From: Anaerobacillus sp. CMMVII
GTDB taxonomy: Bacteria; Bacillota; Bacilli; Bacillales; Anaerobacillaceae
Assembly (NCBI RefSeq): GCF_025377685.1
Contig: NZ_JACEHK010000015.1
Span: 434,001 to 498,000, forward strand
DNA: 64,000 nt
Reading direction: 5' to 3'
The translations under genes were made by a program, and so were the position numbers. Below, one piece after another: positions 9,128-18,412 of this stretch (its first letter is position 1; every line of letters begins with the position of its first letter). A model generated the notes under the pieces. That model did no database searches. It worked only from the letters and a program-made list of their open reading frames with translations, and had not been told where the DNA came from.

Positions 9128-10024
9128 ATGTTACAACTAACTGTAGCCTTAGACGGATCAGGGGATTTTCAAAAAGTGCAAGATGCGATAAATCAGGTTC
9201 GAGTCCACCCTTTAGAGCCTGTGTTAATTTATATAAAAAATGGAAGATATCACGAGCGATTGATAATTCCGGATAATAAACCAAACATTACTCTTCGAGG
9301 TGAGAGTAAGGATCATACAATTATTTCGGATGGCACCTATGCGGAAATGGTGGATGCAAACATCCAAAAGCTCGGTACATTTAAAACGGCAGTTGTTCAC
9401 ATTCAAGCAGATGAAATAAACGTAGAAAATCTAACAATTGAAAACACTGCTGGCTATGGCCCAGAGATAGGTCAAGCATTAGCGTTATACGTTTCAGGAG
9501 ATCGTTGTACATATAAGAATATAAGATTACTAGCAAATCAAGATACCCTTTATACAGCGAAAGGTCGACACTACTTTACTCATTGTTACATCGAAGGTCA
9601 TGTAGATTTCATCTTTGGTTCAGCTACCGCTATATTTGATCAATGTGAAATTCATAGTTTACGGAAAGGATATATCACAGCGGCATCAACCCCAAAAGAA
9701 GTCAATTTTGGATTTGTGTTCTTAGAGTGTAAATTGACCGGTTCAGCAGACGAAGATTCTGTTTATCTCGGTCGACCGTGGCGACCAGATGCATCTACGA
9801 TTTTTATTCGGACATGGATGGGACCACATATTAAGAAGGTGGGCTGGGATAACTGGCGGGATGAGGCAAATGAAAAAACAGCAAGGTATGCTGAATATCA
9901 AAGCTTTGGACCTGGAGCAAGCGAACATACTCGTGTCCATTGGTCAGCAATTCTTACCGAAGAAATATCTCTTGAACATGTATTCAAAGGAGAAAATAAC
10001 TGGTTGCCTAGAGAAACGATCTAA
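9128..10024 (+). CDS. Pectinesterase (carbohydrate esterase family 8), cytoplasmic
   Basis: This enzyme removes methyl esters from homogalacturonan oligomers. The 298-aa beta-helix shows Gln116 in GQALAL, Gln138-Asp139 in NQDT, the nucleophile Asp160 in GHVDFIFG, and Arg216/Trp218 in LGRPWR. These are the standard CE8 catalytic and binding positions. The protein begins directly with MLQLTVALDGSGDF, with no signal peptide, although most bacterial pectinesterases are exported. It therefore probably acts on imported methylated oligomers. The ATG at 9128 was preferred over that at 9110 because GAGAGGAGA lies between them at proper spacing. Confidence 0.93.
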   Translation: MLQLTVALDGSGDFQKVQDAINQVRVHPLEPVLIYIKNGRYHERLIIPDNKPNITLRGESKDHTIISDGTYAEMVDANIQKLGTFKTAVVHIQADEINVENLTIENTAGYGPEIGQALALYVSGDRCTYKNIRLLANQDTLYTAKGRHYFTHCYIEGHVDFIFGSATAIFDQCEIHSLRKGYITAASTPKEVNFGFVFLECKLTGSADEDSVYLGRPWRPDASTIFIRTWMGPHIKKVGWDNWRDEANEKTARYAEYQSFGPGASEHTRVHWSAILTEEISLEHVFKGENNWLPRETI

Positions 10025-10171
10025 TATAAGAAAGTTATACCTTTGGTGTAACGGTTCAGTTCAAAAGTGCAAAACGAGAAGTCGGAAAATAATTCACACT
10101 GATAATAGAAGACCCCACTTCAAATTATCGATATTAAGTGGCGGGTAGTTACGATAGAAATTATTAATATA

Positions 10172-10212
10172 ATATTGACCGCAGCCAAGCAATGCTTGGC
10201 TATGGTCAATAT
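10172..10212. repeat. Intergenic palindrome related to MITE A interior
   Basis: ATATTGACCGCAGCCAAGCA pairs with TGCTTGGCTATGGTCAATAT, with two mismatches. The core CCAAGCAATGCTTGG is like the hairpins inside the MITE A copies. It is located between the pectinesterase gene and its terminator. Confidence 0.55.
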
Positions 10213-10230
10213 ACAGAAACACATGTAATC

Positions 10231-10275
10231 TACAATGAGGATGACTCTCATTTGAGTCATCCTCATTGTATTTTT
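10231..10275 (+). terminator. Rho-independent terminator (pectinesterase)
   Basis: A perfect 17-bp stem (TACAATGAGGATGACTC with GAGTCATCCTCATTGTA) with a 6-base loop is followed by TTTTT on the plus strand. It also separates the convergent regulator gene, which ends only 10 bp away. Confidence 0.85.
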
Positions 10276-10284
10276 ACCAAGCAA

Positions 10285-12600
10285 TTAATCAAACTTTTTT
10301 GTAGAATGTAGTTCGCGGTATTTACCAGGTGTTAAGCCTTCTTTTTTCTTAAAGGATCTAATAAAGTTTTGCGAGTTATTATAATGAAACTTTTCTGCAA
10401 TATCTTTAATTGATAAATCAGATTCAACAAGCCACTTTTTAGCCATGTTTAAGCGATACATAGAGATATATTCACTAAATGAGATGTTTGTTTCTTTCCT
10501 AAAAATACTACTTAGGTAGTTTGGATTGTAGTGAAGTCTTTCTGCTATTGCTTCTAGTGATATATCTGAGTCATATTCTTGTTGAATAATATGAATGATT
10601 TGATCAGAGATATTTTTATATTGGGAATTAATACGTTCTTCCAACGATGTGACTAGTGGTATAACAATTGTTTCTTTAAACCAAATTTCAATTTCATTGA
10701 CAGTTTTCAATTCAAATAGTTGGTCGAATAAGGATTTCTTATCATCAAGATTTTCTAACTCGACACCTAGAGTTTGCATAAGCAAAATCAAATCATTTAG
10801 TAAACGCAGAAGAGAGATTTGATATTGATTTGTATTTAAATCTTTCGAGAAGATATTCTCAATTAAAAGATTTAAGGTTTCCTCAACTTTTTCACGTTCA
10901 CCTAATTTTATTACATCAAATAATTCATTTTTAATATTTTCAGGGAAGTAGGTTTTTAATGAGTTTCCATGATCAACATCTTTATAATGAATAATTGCTT
11001 CACTTCCAAATTTCAATCGATATTTAAGAACTTCTACCCCTTGTTGATATGCTTCTCTTGATTGTGATAGTTTAGTAAACGGTTGACTCACACCAATACT
11101 TACTGGTAACTCGAGTTCCTCTTTCACTTTATTTTGAAGGTTTTGAGCCATTTCATGTACAAAAGCCTCGAACTCTTTTGTTGTTTCATGATCACTGACA
11201 ATAATCGTAATTTGTACGTCTCTGCGAAGAACAGGTGTTAGTCGACGCTCTTTAGGAATGATATCCCCGGCTATTGTATTAATCGTAAATAATAGCAAGT
11301 CTGATTGTTCAGGAATGTATTTGGTTCTCTCTAAAGAATCAATTTGAAGTGTTAGGACACATAAGTGGTTCCATGTCTCAGGATATTTATAAGATAAATA
11401 TTTCATTTTTAACTCTTCGTCACTTAAATGGCCATCAAGCAGTCTTGTAATAAATAAATGCTTTAGTTGCTCGACTTGACGTTGAAGTTTGCTTTCTAGT
11501 TCATTGTTTTGATCTAACATATGATGAATTCGATCGTTGATAAATTCAAACTCATCATTACTTTGCTTCGCAGTAGTAGAATTCCCTTTAAAGGTAGTAA
11601 CAATGGAATTGTAAAGATCATTAATTGGACGGTAAATATGTCTAGAACCAATCCAAGATAGTAAAAGCGATAAGAATAAAACAATTAAACAGATAGTTAA
11701 AGTAAATAACCCAATTGGCGTTGTTTCTTTTTTTAGCGTATTATTTGAAATTACTGAGAGATACAACCAGCCGTTATAATCTGATTTGCGATAGGTTACG
11801 GTATAATTCGATTGATCAATAACTGTAGCATATTGTCCCACAGGTTTAATTTGTTTTTCCTTTATTTCAGAAATAAACCGTTCATTAGAAAAGCTTTCAC
11901 CAATTAATGAGAGGTTATTATGAGCAATAATGCGATAATCATTGTCTAGTATCATTAAGGTTTCTGTTTCAGAGTCTCCGGATAACACTTTAGCTAGATT
12001 ACAGGTAGGGATACTAACAATTGCAAGCCCGTTTTTTGTACTAAAATTTAAAGGCAGCTTTTTAACTAAGCTAACGTTATAGGTACAACTATCGCGATAA
12101 GGACTCTCTTGCATGACAAGGTTGTTATTATCTAAGATCCACATCGAACTAAGTGGTAAATCGAAGTACTGAGCAAATTCTTGGTTAATTTCAGTTGGAT
12201 TTGTTCGATAGAGGCCACGATTATTAATGACCCAATTACCTTCAAGACTTAAAATTAAGACATCCTCTACACCAGTGTCAAAAGTTTGAAGATGATTAAG
12301 CTCTTGTTTAATTTGACGATAAAGTTGGAATTGGATAGCATCCATTGGTTCCTTAATGGTTTCTTTAAAAAATGAAGAGTTAATAAAGTAAGTTAAAGAG
12401 TGATCAACAGTTTTTAGAACTTGTTCAACATTGGTGTTAATCTGATAAATACTTTGTGTTTTTTCTTCCATCACTTTTTCATATAAAGCGTTTGATGCCT
12501 TTATATAAGAAAAAGACCCTACTAAAATAATAGGTAATGCACTAATAATTGATATAAGAATTATGAGTCTCAGATAAAATTTAGTGGTTCCCTTTTTCAT
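10285..12600 (-). CDS. yesS: Membrane-bound AraC-family regulator, YesS-like
   Basis: This is a 771-aa one-component regulator. A transmembrane segment at about residues 9-30 and another near 292-315 enclose a roughly 260-residue extracytoplasmic sensor of Cache type. A cytoplasmic linker follows. The C-terminal ~100 residues form two AraC helix-turn-helix motifs (LEAIAERLHYNPNYLSSIFR, then IKDIAEKFHYNNSQNFIRSF). YesS in B. subtilis has the same layout and activates rhamnogalacturonan genes. The ATG at 12600 has GGAGGG five bases upstream. The gene is divergent from the GH105 gene and convergent with the pectinesterase gene. It probably senses a pectic oligosaccharide outside the membrane. 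The ligand is inferred from context. Confidence 0.85.
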   Translation of the reverse strand: MKKGTTKFYLRLIILISIISALPIILVGSFSYIKASNALYEKVMEEKTQSIYQINTNVEQVLKTVDHSLTYFINSSFFKETIKEPMDAIQFQLYRQIKQELNHLQTFDTGVEDVLILSLEGNWVINNRGLYRTNPTEINQEFAQYFDLPLSSMWILDNNNLVMQESPYRDSCTYNVSLVKKLPLNFSTKNGLAIVSIPTCNLAKVLSGDSETETLMILDNDYRIIAHNNLSLIGESFSNERFISEIKEKQIKPVGQYATVIDQSNYTVTYRKSDYNGWLYLSVISNNTLKKETTPIGLFTLTICLIVLFLSLLLSWIGSRHIYRPINDLYNSIVTTFKGNSTTAKQSNDEFEFINDRIHHMLDQNNELESKLQRQVEQLKHLFITRLLDGHLSDEELKMKYLSYKYPETWNHLCVLTLQIDSLERTKYIPEQSDLLLFTINTIAGDIIPKERRLTPVLRRDVQITIIVSDHETTKEFEAFVHEMAQNLQNKVKEELELPVSIGVSQPFTKLSQSREAYQQGVEVLKYRLKFGSEAIIHYKDVDHGNSLKTYFPENIKNELFDVIKLGEREKVEETLNLLIENIFSKDLNTNQYQISLLRLLNDLILLMQTLGVELENLDDKKSLFDQLFELKTVNEIEIWFKETIVIPLVTSLEERINSQYKNISDQIIHIIQQEYDSDISLEAIAERLHYNPNYLSSIFRKETNISFSEYISMYRLNMAKKWLVESDLSIKDIAEKFHYNNSQNFIRSFKKKEGLTPGKYRELHSTKKFD

Positions 12601-12691
12601 GAGTACCCTCCTTGTCCATGCCATAACAAACGTTTAGAACACAATTATACATGAAAGTATTGTTTGGCAACACCCTAAATTCGACAATTTT

Positions 12692-12705
12692 TGTAACCGT
12701 TTTCT
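12692..12705. promoter_or_regulatory. Candidate catabolite-response element
   Basis: TGTAACCGTTTTCT resembles the CcpA cre consensus (TGWAARCGYTWWCA) with two departures. It lies in the divergent yesS/GH105 intergenic region, together with a second site 100 bp away. Confidence 0.4.
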
Positions 12706-12797
12706 ACTATCCAAATTAAAAAAACTCCGTAAATCATAACAATCATTTGCTTACATTACGTTCATTTCATTAGTTTTTAGGGGAATTATTAGTGATC

Positions 12798-12811
12798 TGG
12801 TAGCGTTTTCA
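12798..12811. promoter_or_regulatory. Candidate catabolite-response element
   Basis: TGGTAGCGTTTTCA matches the CcpA cre consensus except at two positions. It lies about 165 bp before the GH105 start. Repression by preferred carbon sources would make sense for this operon, but a different LacI-type regulator could also use it. Confidence 0.45.
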
Positions 12812-12963
12812 CTTAACTGAATTGAGGATTGTAGACGTACCTTCTAACAGTAAGATAAATTTAACATGTACTTAGGGAACAGTAATTTTAATAATGATTT
12901 ACGTTGGAAGTTAATGGAGAAAAGAAACTAAAAATAAAGCACTGGTTATTGGAGGAGATTTTT

Positions 12964-14073
12964 TTGACTAATCAACAGAATACTACTACGCAACTTTCAC
13001 CATTAGAGTGGGCTGAGAAAGCATGTGTATCTTTAATGGAAAGGTATACACCTATGCAGTTACCGCCAGAAAATCGTTGGCATTATCACCAAGGTGTTTA
13101 CTTATATGGAATGTATAGAGTATGGCAACAAACACAAAAGGAAGAATATTTCGCTTATTTCAAAAAATATGTTGATGATCTAGTCGATGAAGAAGGAAAC
13201 TTCTATTTCCGTCGTGATGAGTTAGATGCTATTCAACCTGGACTATTACTATTTCCAATTTATGAAGCAACGAAAGGGGAAAAGTATAAAGTTGCAGCTA
13301 CAAAACTTCGTGACCTATTAAAAACGTTAAATAAAACAACAGAAGGTGGATATTGGCACAAGGATAAATATCCATACCAAATGTGGTTAGATGGGTTATA
13401 TATGGCTGGTCCTTTCTCGGTTATTTACGGAAAAGTATTTAACGAGCCTGAATTGATAGAATCTGTTTTATACCAAGAGAAATTAATGAGAAATCATACA
13501 AAAGACGAAACTACTGGTCTGCTATACCATGCTTGGGATGAAAAAAAGGAACAACCATGGGCGAATCCAGAAACAGGCCGTGCACCAGAGGTTTGGAGCA
13601 GATCACTTGGATGGTACGGTATGGCAATTGTAGATATTTTAGAGGAGTTACCAGAAGCACATCCTGCAAGAGAAGAGTTAATCGGCGAATTGAAGCAGTA
13701 TGTTGACACGCTTGTAAAGTACCAAGACGAAGAAAGCGGATTATGGTATCAAATTGTGGACAAAGGACACTTAGAAGATAACTGGTTAGAATCTTCTGGA
13801 TCAAGTTTGTTCGTTTACACAATCGCTAAAGCAGTTAATGGAAACTATCTTGACTCTTCTTATTTAGAAGTAGCTAATAAAAGTTATCAAGGATTACTAG
13901 ATAAAATGATCTCATTTGATGAAGAAAATAGACTTCAGCTAGAAGGAATTTGTATCGGTACTTCTTGTGGAGTATATGATTACTATGTTGCTAGAGAAAC
14001 ATGTGTTAATGATTTACACGGTTTAGGTGCGTTCATGTTAGCGTGTGTTGAAATGAGTAAGTTAAACAAGTAG
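12964..14073 (+). CDS. yteR: Unsaturated rhamnogalacturonyl hydrolase (GH105), YteR/YesR-like
   Basis: This enzyme releases the unsaturated galacturonic acid from the non-reducing end of lyase-generated rhamnogalacturonan oligomers. The product tautomerises to the substrate of KduI. The protein is 369 aa with an alpha6/alpha6-barrel pattern. Asp88 (RRDELDAI) and Asp143 (QMWLDGLY) fall at the same numbers as functional aspartates described for this family. The start is the TTG at 12964, six bases after GGAGGAG. An earlier in-frame TTG at 12904 lacks a ribosome site. The following lipoprotein and oxidoreductase genes repeat the yteR-yteS-yteT order of B. subtilis. Confidence 0.92.
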   Translation: MTNQQNTTTQLSPLEWAEKACVSLMERYTPMQLPPENRWHYHQGVYLYGMYRVWQQTQKEEYFAYFKKYVDDLVDEEGNFYFRRDELDAIQPGLLLFPIYEATKGEKYKVAATKLRDLLKTLNKTTEGGYWHKDKYPYQMWLDGLYMAGPFSVIYGKVFNEPELIESVLYQEKLMRNHTKDETTGLLYHAWDEKKEQPWANPETGRAPEVWSRSLGWYGMAIVDILEELPEAHPAREELIGELKQYVDTLVKYQDEESGLWYQIVDKGHLEDNWLESSGSSLFVYTIAKAVNGNYLDSSYLEVANKSYQGLLDKMISFDEENRLQLEGICIGTSCGVYDYYVARETCVNDLHGLGAFMLACVEMSKLNK

Positions 14074-14082
14074 AGAAAAAGT

Positions 14083-14125
14083 CACCATAGGGCTTGTAAA
14101 TTTTAAAAGGTCTAGCCCTATGGTG
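14083..14125 (+). terminator. Hairpin after the GH105 gene
   Basis: A 12-bp stem (CACCATAGGGCT with AGCCCTATGGTG) with a 19-base loop lies 10 bp after the stop codon. There is no U-tract, so it may be a processing or stability element within the operon rather than a full terminator. Confidence 0.45.
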
Positions 14126-14174
14126 GTCAACTATTGCTACACGTTAACACTCAATACGAAATGAGGGATAGGGA

Positions 14175-14720
14175 ATGAAAATACAACTCGTGAGAATATC
14201 AATGTTCTTAATTTTGTTGTTGATGTTAGTTGGCTGTGGTGGAAACAAACAGGAAGATCACTTTCAAATTTATATCTTTTCTGAATTAAATGACGCTTTT
14301 GATGGTCGAGTTAGTAAGGTTTTAGAAAATGTGATTGAGGAAGTTATCCCGAAAGAAGAGTTTGGACTTTACTTATTTCCGAAAGTGGTTGAAAAAATTG
14401 TAATTGAAATCGTTACTAAAGGCGGAGATATCTTTATTCTGGAAGAGGATATTGTTATGGCTGCTCTAGATCCGATAGGAGTACACCCTCTCGATTTGCT
14501 AATTGAAAGTAACGATAAGATCCAAAGGGTTGAAGAATACATGTTTCATAATGACGAAACCGGAGCAATGTCGGTGTATGCAGTTCCGATCCCAAGTAAC
14601 TCATTACTTTTTAAAGATATAGCTAATCCATTACCAAATCAATATGTGGCATTAATTCCTCATTATAGTGATGATAAAGAGCTTGCAGTCAAATTACTTG
14701 CGCATCTCTTAGCAAACTGA
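14175..14720 (+). CDS. yteS: Lipoprotein, YteS-like
   Basis: This 181-aa predicted lipoprotein has a basic start, a hydrophobic stretch at residues 6-20 and a lipobox LVGC with Cys21. The mature part has no catalytic motif I recognise. Its position between a GH105 gene and a Gfo/Idh/MocA gene matches the B. subtilis yteS locus, which encodes a lipoprotein of similar size. It may be tethered outside the membrane and assist substrate binding. Function is unknown. Confidence 0.75.
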   Translation: MKIQLVRISMFLILLLMLVGCGGNKQEDHFQIYIFSELNDAFDGRVSKVLENVIEEVIPKEEFGLYLFPKVVEKIVIEIVTKGGDIFILEEDIVMAALDPIGVHPLDLLIESNDKIQRVEEYMFHNDETGAMSVYAVPIPSNSLLFKDIANPLPNQYVALIPHYSDDKELAVKLLAHLLAN

Positions 14721-14721
14721 G

Positions 14722-14800
14722 TGAATTTCATATACCTTACTCGAGCTATATCCAACTGCATATAGACCTTGATAGCAAAAATAAGGAATTATGAAATTCA
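14722..14800. repeat. Cruciform dispersed repeat, copy 2
   Basis: TGAATTTCATATACCTTA at the left pairs with TAAGGAATTATGAAATTCA at the right. CGAGCTATAT follows the left arm as in other copies. It is shorter than the copy at 53.5 kb, apparently by loss of one inner arm. It fills the gap between the lipoprotein and oxidoreductase genes. Confidence 0.75.
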
Positions 14801-14836
14801 TCAAACTAAATATCAGATGAATAGAGGGTTATGAAT

Positions 14837-16135
14837 ATGAAACGATTTGTGATTTGTGGTCTAAGCAATCGAGCAATCAAGATGTTCATCGGACCAATGT
14901 TGGAGAAATTTTCAAGTCAAAATGAAATAGTGGGACTTTTGGACATCGATCCACAAAGATTTCTTGCTGTTAAAGAAGAGTTTCCACAGTTGCAGTCTGT
15001 TCCTACCTATGCGCCGGATCAAGTTGAAATGATGGTGCAAGAAACAAGACCAAACTCAATGATTGTTGCTGGTAGAGATGATACCCATATTGCCTATATC
15101 TTACAAGGATTAGAGCATGATTTAGAGGTCATTACCGAAAAACCTATGGTGACAAATGCAAGGGATGCTCAAAGGGTAATTGATGCAGAAACAAACAGTA
15201 AAGGGAAAGTAGTCGTAACGTTTAATTACCGCTACGGAGCTCAACATCGAAAGATTAAGGAAATGATATTAGAAGGCAAGATTGGTAGAGTTACTTCTGT
15301 TGATTTAAATTGGTATATTGACACATACCATGGTGCTAGTTATTTTAAACGCTGGAATCGAGTAAGGGAACTTTCAGGTGGTCTATCAGTACACAAATCA
15401 ACACATCATTTTGATCTAGTTAATTGGTGGATTGATCAATTACCAGAAGAAGTATTTGCTTATGGTGCCCTCAATTATTATGGACAGGGAGCTGAATTAA
15501 ATCCTTCTAAACAAGACAGTCGTTTTTGTGGAACATGCACTGAAAAGATCGACTGCCAATACTATATGCGTTGGACAAACCGTAGCGAAGAAACAGCAGT
15601 AAGCGATGATCATATTAAGGCACCTTTAGATTTAGGGGCAAAATATACAGATTATCGTCCAGATGCTTGTATCTTTGATAAAGAAATTGAGATAGAGGAT
15701 ACGTATGTCGCAACTGTCAAGTACGACAAAGGTGCTTTACTAAGCTATTCGATCAACTTTTCTGTTCCTTATGAAGGCTATCGCCTAGCGATTAATGGGA
15801 CGAAGGGCCGTATTGAAACGACAGAATTTCACGAACCGAGTCGTATTCCATTCCCGTTTCCAGAGCAACAAACGGTTGATTACTTTCCGCTCTTTGGCTC
15901 AAAAGAAGTAATCCATGTTGTTCAGAACAAAGGTGGCCATGGTGGGGGCGATCCATTACTTCTTGAGGATTTATTCCTTGGAGTTGATCCACGACGGAAT
16001 TATGAGATTTTAGCAGGTGCTAAAGCAGGAGCGTATTCGATTGCTGTTGGTGAGGCTTTGTGGAAATCATCACAAGAAAATCGACAAATTAAAATTAGCG
16101 AGTTATTAGAGAGTGAAAAAACATCGGTTCTTTAG
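14837..16135 (+). CDS. yteT: Gfo/Idh/MocA-family oxidoreductase, YteT-like
   Basis: This 432-aa NAD(P)-dependent oxidoreductase has an N-terminal Rossmann domain (FVICGLSNRAI), EKP at 101-103 and a catalytic-loop motif KSTHHFD at 187-193, followed by the family's beta-sheet domain. An unusual cysteine set lies in the second domain: Cys231, Cys234 and Cys240, with Cys278 further on. These could bind a metal. The ATG at 14837 is used because AGAGGG lies eight bases before it, while the ATG at 14831 is too close. The family acts on sugars and sugar acids, but the substrate is unknown. The 3' end overlaps the region just upstream of the GDSL gene. Confidence 0.85.
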   Translation: MKRFVICGLSNRAIKMFIGPMLEKFSSQNEIVGLLDIDPQRFLAVKEEFPQLQSVPTYAPDQVEMMVQETRPNSMIVAGRDDTHIAYILQGLEHDLEVITEKPMVTNARDAQRVIDAETNSKGKVVVTFNYRYGAQHRKIKEMILEGKIGRVTSVDLNWYIDTYHGASYFKRWNRVRELSGGLSVHKSTHHFDLVNWWIDQLPEEVFAYGALNYYGQGAELNPSKQDSRFCGTCTEKIDCQYYMRWTNRSEETAVSDDHIKAPLDLGAKYTDYRPDACIFDKEIEIEDTYVATVKYDKGALLSYSINFSVPYEGYRLAINGTKGRIETTEFHEPSRIPFPFPEQQTVDYFPLFGSKEVIHVVQNKGGHGGGDPLLLEDLFLGVDPRRNYEILAGAKAGAYSIAVGEALWKSSQENRQIKISELLESEKTSVL

Positions 16136-16157
16136 TGACGATGATTCGGAGGGGCAT

Positions 16158-16835
16158 ATGGAACAAATAAAACTGTTCTTGGCTGGAGATTCAACAATGT
16201 CTAATTACCAGAACGATGTAGCTCCTCGGGCTGGTTGGGGGCAAGTATTATCTAGTTATTTTAGGAATGAAATTACCATTATTAATGCAGCTTCATCAGG
16301 GCGAAGTTCTAAAAGTTTTATTGATGAAAAAAGGTTAGAAAAAATAGCTCAAGAAATTGGTAAAGGTGATTATCTGCTCATTCAATTTGGTCATAATGAC
16401 CAAAAGCCTGACGTAGAAAGGCATACTAAACCCTTTAGTACGTATAAAACATATTTGCGTCAATATATCGATGTAGCAAATGAAAACCAAGCGACCCCGG
16501 TTTTAATTACTCCAGTTCAGCGAAGAACTTTTGACGAAAACGGTGAACTTGTAGACTCACACGGTGAGTATCCAACTGCAATGAAAGAACTAGCAGAAGA
16601 GTGCAATGTTCCTGTTATTGATTTGGGTGCAAAGAGTAAGAGTTTACTTGAAGAACTAGGTGCTGAAAAGGCAAAACAATTATTTCTTTGGTATAAGCCT
16701 GGTGAAGAAGCAAATTATCCTGAAGGTGTTCAAGATGATACACATTTTTCGGAATACGGAGCAACTCTAATAGCAGGACTAGTAATTGCTGAACTAAAAG
16801 CTTTAAATCTTTCATTACGTAATTATCTAAGGTGA
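16158..16835 (+). CDS. GDSL/SGNH esterase, rhamnogalacturonan acetylesterase-like (CE12)
   Basis: This 225-aa SGNH hydrolase probably removes acetyl groups from rhamnogalacturonan oligomers. The four blocks are present: Ser12 in AGDST, Gly in SSGRS near 47-50, Asn80 in FGHND, and the Asp193/His196 pair in DDTHFSEYG. No signal peptide is seen, in line with the cytoplasmic set of enzymes in this locus. The ATG at 16158 sits behind CGGAGGGG. The gene follows the oxidoreductase by 22 bp and precedes a GH28 gene by 27 bp, so all three are likely one transcript. It resembles the YesT/RhgT group. Confidence 0.9.
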   Translation: MEQIKLFLAGDSTMSNYQNDVAPRAGWGQVLSSYFRNEITIINAASSGRSSKSFIDEKRLEKIAQEIGKGDYLLIQFGHNDQKPDVERHTKPFSTYKTYLRQYIDVANENQATPVLITPVQRRTFDENGELVDSHGEYPTAMKELAEECNVPVIDLGAKSKSLLEELGAEKAKQLFLWYKPGEEANYPEGVQDDTHFSEYGATLIAGLVIAELKALNLSLRNYLR

Positions 16836-16862
16836 TGGAAGTAATACTGGAGGTTTTAGAAA

Positions 16863-18284
16863 ATGACATCAACAAGTAAGCAGTCATCTAAAGTTACGGT
16901 GCTGCTACCAGACATACCAAAGCGTGAGTTTTTGCTTACTGATTTTGGTGCAGTTGGAGATGGCCAATTTGTATGTACGAGTGCATTTCAGGAGGCAATT
17001 GAAGCGTGTTCAAAGGCTGGTGGTGGAAAAGTAATCGTACCACCTGGCATTTGGTTAACCGGCCCTATTGCCTTAAAGAGTAAGCTTAATCTTCATTTGG
17101 AAAAAGGAGCATTACTGCTGTTTAGTCGAAATTTTGATGATTATCCTCTTATTCTTTCAAGCTTTGAGGGTGAAGAGATCGTTCGTTGCAAATCGCCACT
17201 TGATGGTGAAAACTTAGACCACGTTGCAATCACTGGTGAAGGAGTCATTGATGGATCTGGTGACGCTTGGCGACCTGTAAAGAAATTCAAAATGACAGAG
17301 ATCCAGTGGAATAAATTAATTGAAAGAGGCGGAATCGTAGATCACAGTGGAAAAGAAGTCATTTGGTGGCCTACAGAAGCAGCAATGCGAGGTCGACAGC
17401 GTTATGCAGAGTTACGTGCACAGAAAACGGATAAAGTTGAGGATTTCCTTGCAATCCGTGACTTTCTAAGACCAAATCTTTTAAGTTTAAGAAAATGCAA
17501 ACATATTTTATTGGATGGTCCAACATTTCAAAACTCACCTGCATGGAATCTCCATCCTTGGATTTGTGAGCATGTGACGGTTAGAAATGTAACTGTTAGA
17601 AATCCTTGGTTTGGGCAAAATGGTGATGGCTTAGATTTAGAGTCTTGTCGCTATGCACTAGTTGAAAACAGTATTTTTGATGTTGGCGATGATGCGATTT
17701 GTATTAAGTCAGGTAAAGATGAAGCAGGTCGTAAGTTAGGTATACCTTGTGAGGATATTGAAATTCGTGGGTGCCAAGTTTATAGTGGCCATGGTGGCTT
17801 TGTAATTGGCAGCGAAATGTCAGGTGGAGCCCGAAATATCAGCGTTTCTGACTGTAGCTTTTTTGGAACTGATGTTGGTTTACGATTTAAAAGCACACGC
17901 GGTCGCGGAGGTTTAATTGAAAACATTACGATAGATAATATTCGAATGAATAATATCGCTAAAGAGGCTATCGTTTTCCATATGTTCTATGAAATTTCAG
18001 ATGAGGATATTGCGGCAACACAAGTACCAGTTTCAGATGAGACACCAATTTTTAGGAATATAAGCATAAACAATGTAGCTTGTACAGGCTCAGGTACTGC
18101 TCTTTTATTAAAAGGACTTCCGGAAATGCCGCTTGAAAAATTAGTGTTTGAAAATATTACGGCAAAATCAACCAAAGGTATCATTGGTTCGCACTGTAAA
18201 AATGTACACTTTTCGAACATAATGCTTGAAACAGAAGAAGGACCTTTATTTACATTTGAAAATTTTGAGGAAATGACCTATTAA
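16863..18284 (+). CDS. Glycoside hydrolase family 28, second copy
   Basis: This 473-aa beta-helix pectin hydrolase has NGDGLD at 253-258, GDD at 275-277, GHG at 309-311 and RFK at 341-343. The catalytic aspartates are therefore about 255, 276 and 277. It shares domain layout with the GH28 at 2.2 kb, including the extra segment before the LRP(A/N)LL motif, but differs enough in sequence to suggest another substrate. There is no signal peptide. CTGGAGG precedes the ATG. It is the last hydrolase of the cluster before the uronate catabolic genes. Confidence 0.92.
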   Translation: MTSTSKQSSKVTVLLPDIPKREFLLTDFGAVGDGQFVCTSAFQEAIEACSKAGGGKVIVPPGIWLTGPIALKSKLNLHLEKGALLLFSRNFDDYPLILSSFEGEEIVRCKSPLDGENLDHVAITGEGVIDGSGDAWRPVKKFKMTEIQWNKLIERGGIVDHSGKEVIWWPTEAAMRGRQRYAELRAQKTDKVEDFLAIRDFLRPNLLSLRKCKHILLDGPTFQNSPAWNLHPWICEHVTVRNVTVRNPWFGQNGDGLDLESCRYALVENSIFDVGDDAICIKSGKDEAGRKLGIPCEDIEIRGCQVYSGHGGFVIGSEMSGGARNISVSDCSFFGTDVGLRFKSTRGRGGLIENITIDNIRMNNIAKEAIVFHMFYEISDEDIAATQVPVSDETPIFRNISINNVACTGSGTALLLKGLPEMPLEKLVFENITAKSTKGIIGSHCKNVHFSNIMLETEEGPLFTFENFEEMTY

Positions 18285-18412
18285 GGCTCTTTTCGTATTG
18301 ATTAGAAAAGATTTCCCTAGACCTTGATATATCTTGTTATTGCTAGCTGTTTAAAAAACGACAAACTATCATTTTAAAAAAACAACTTACTTTATCTTAG
18401 GAGGCAATTATC

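Noticed and set aside
10100-10145. Hairpin CCACTT/AAGTGG as pectinesterase terminator
   Set aside because: The stem is only six bases with a long loop and no T-run. The 17-bp hairpin at 10231 is far better.
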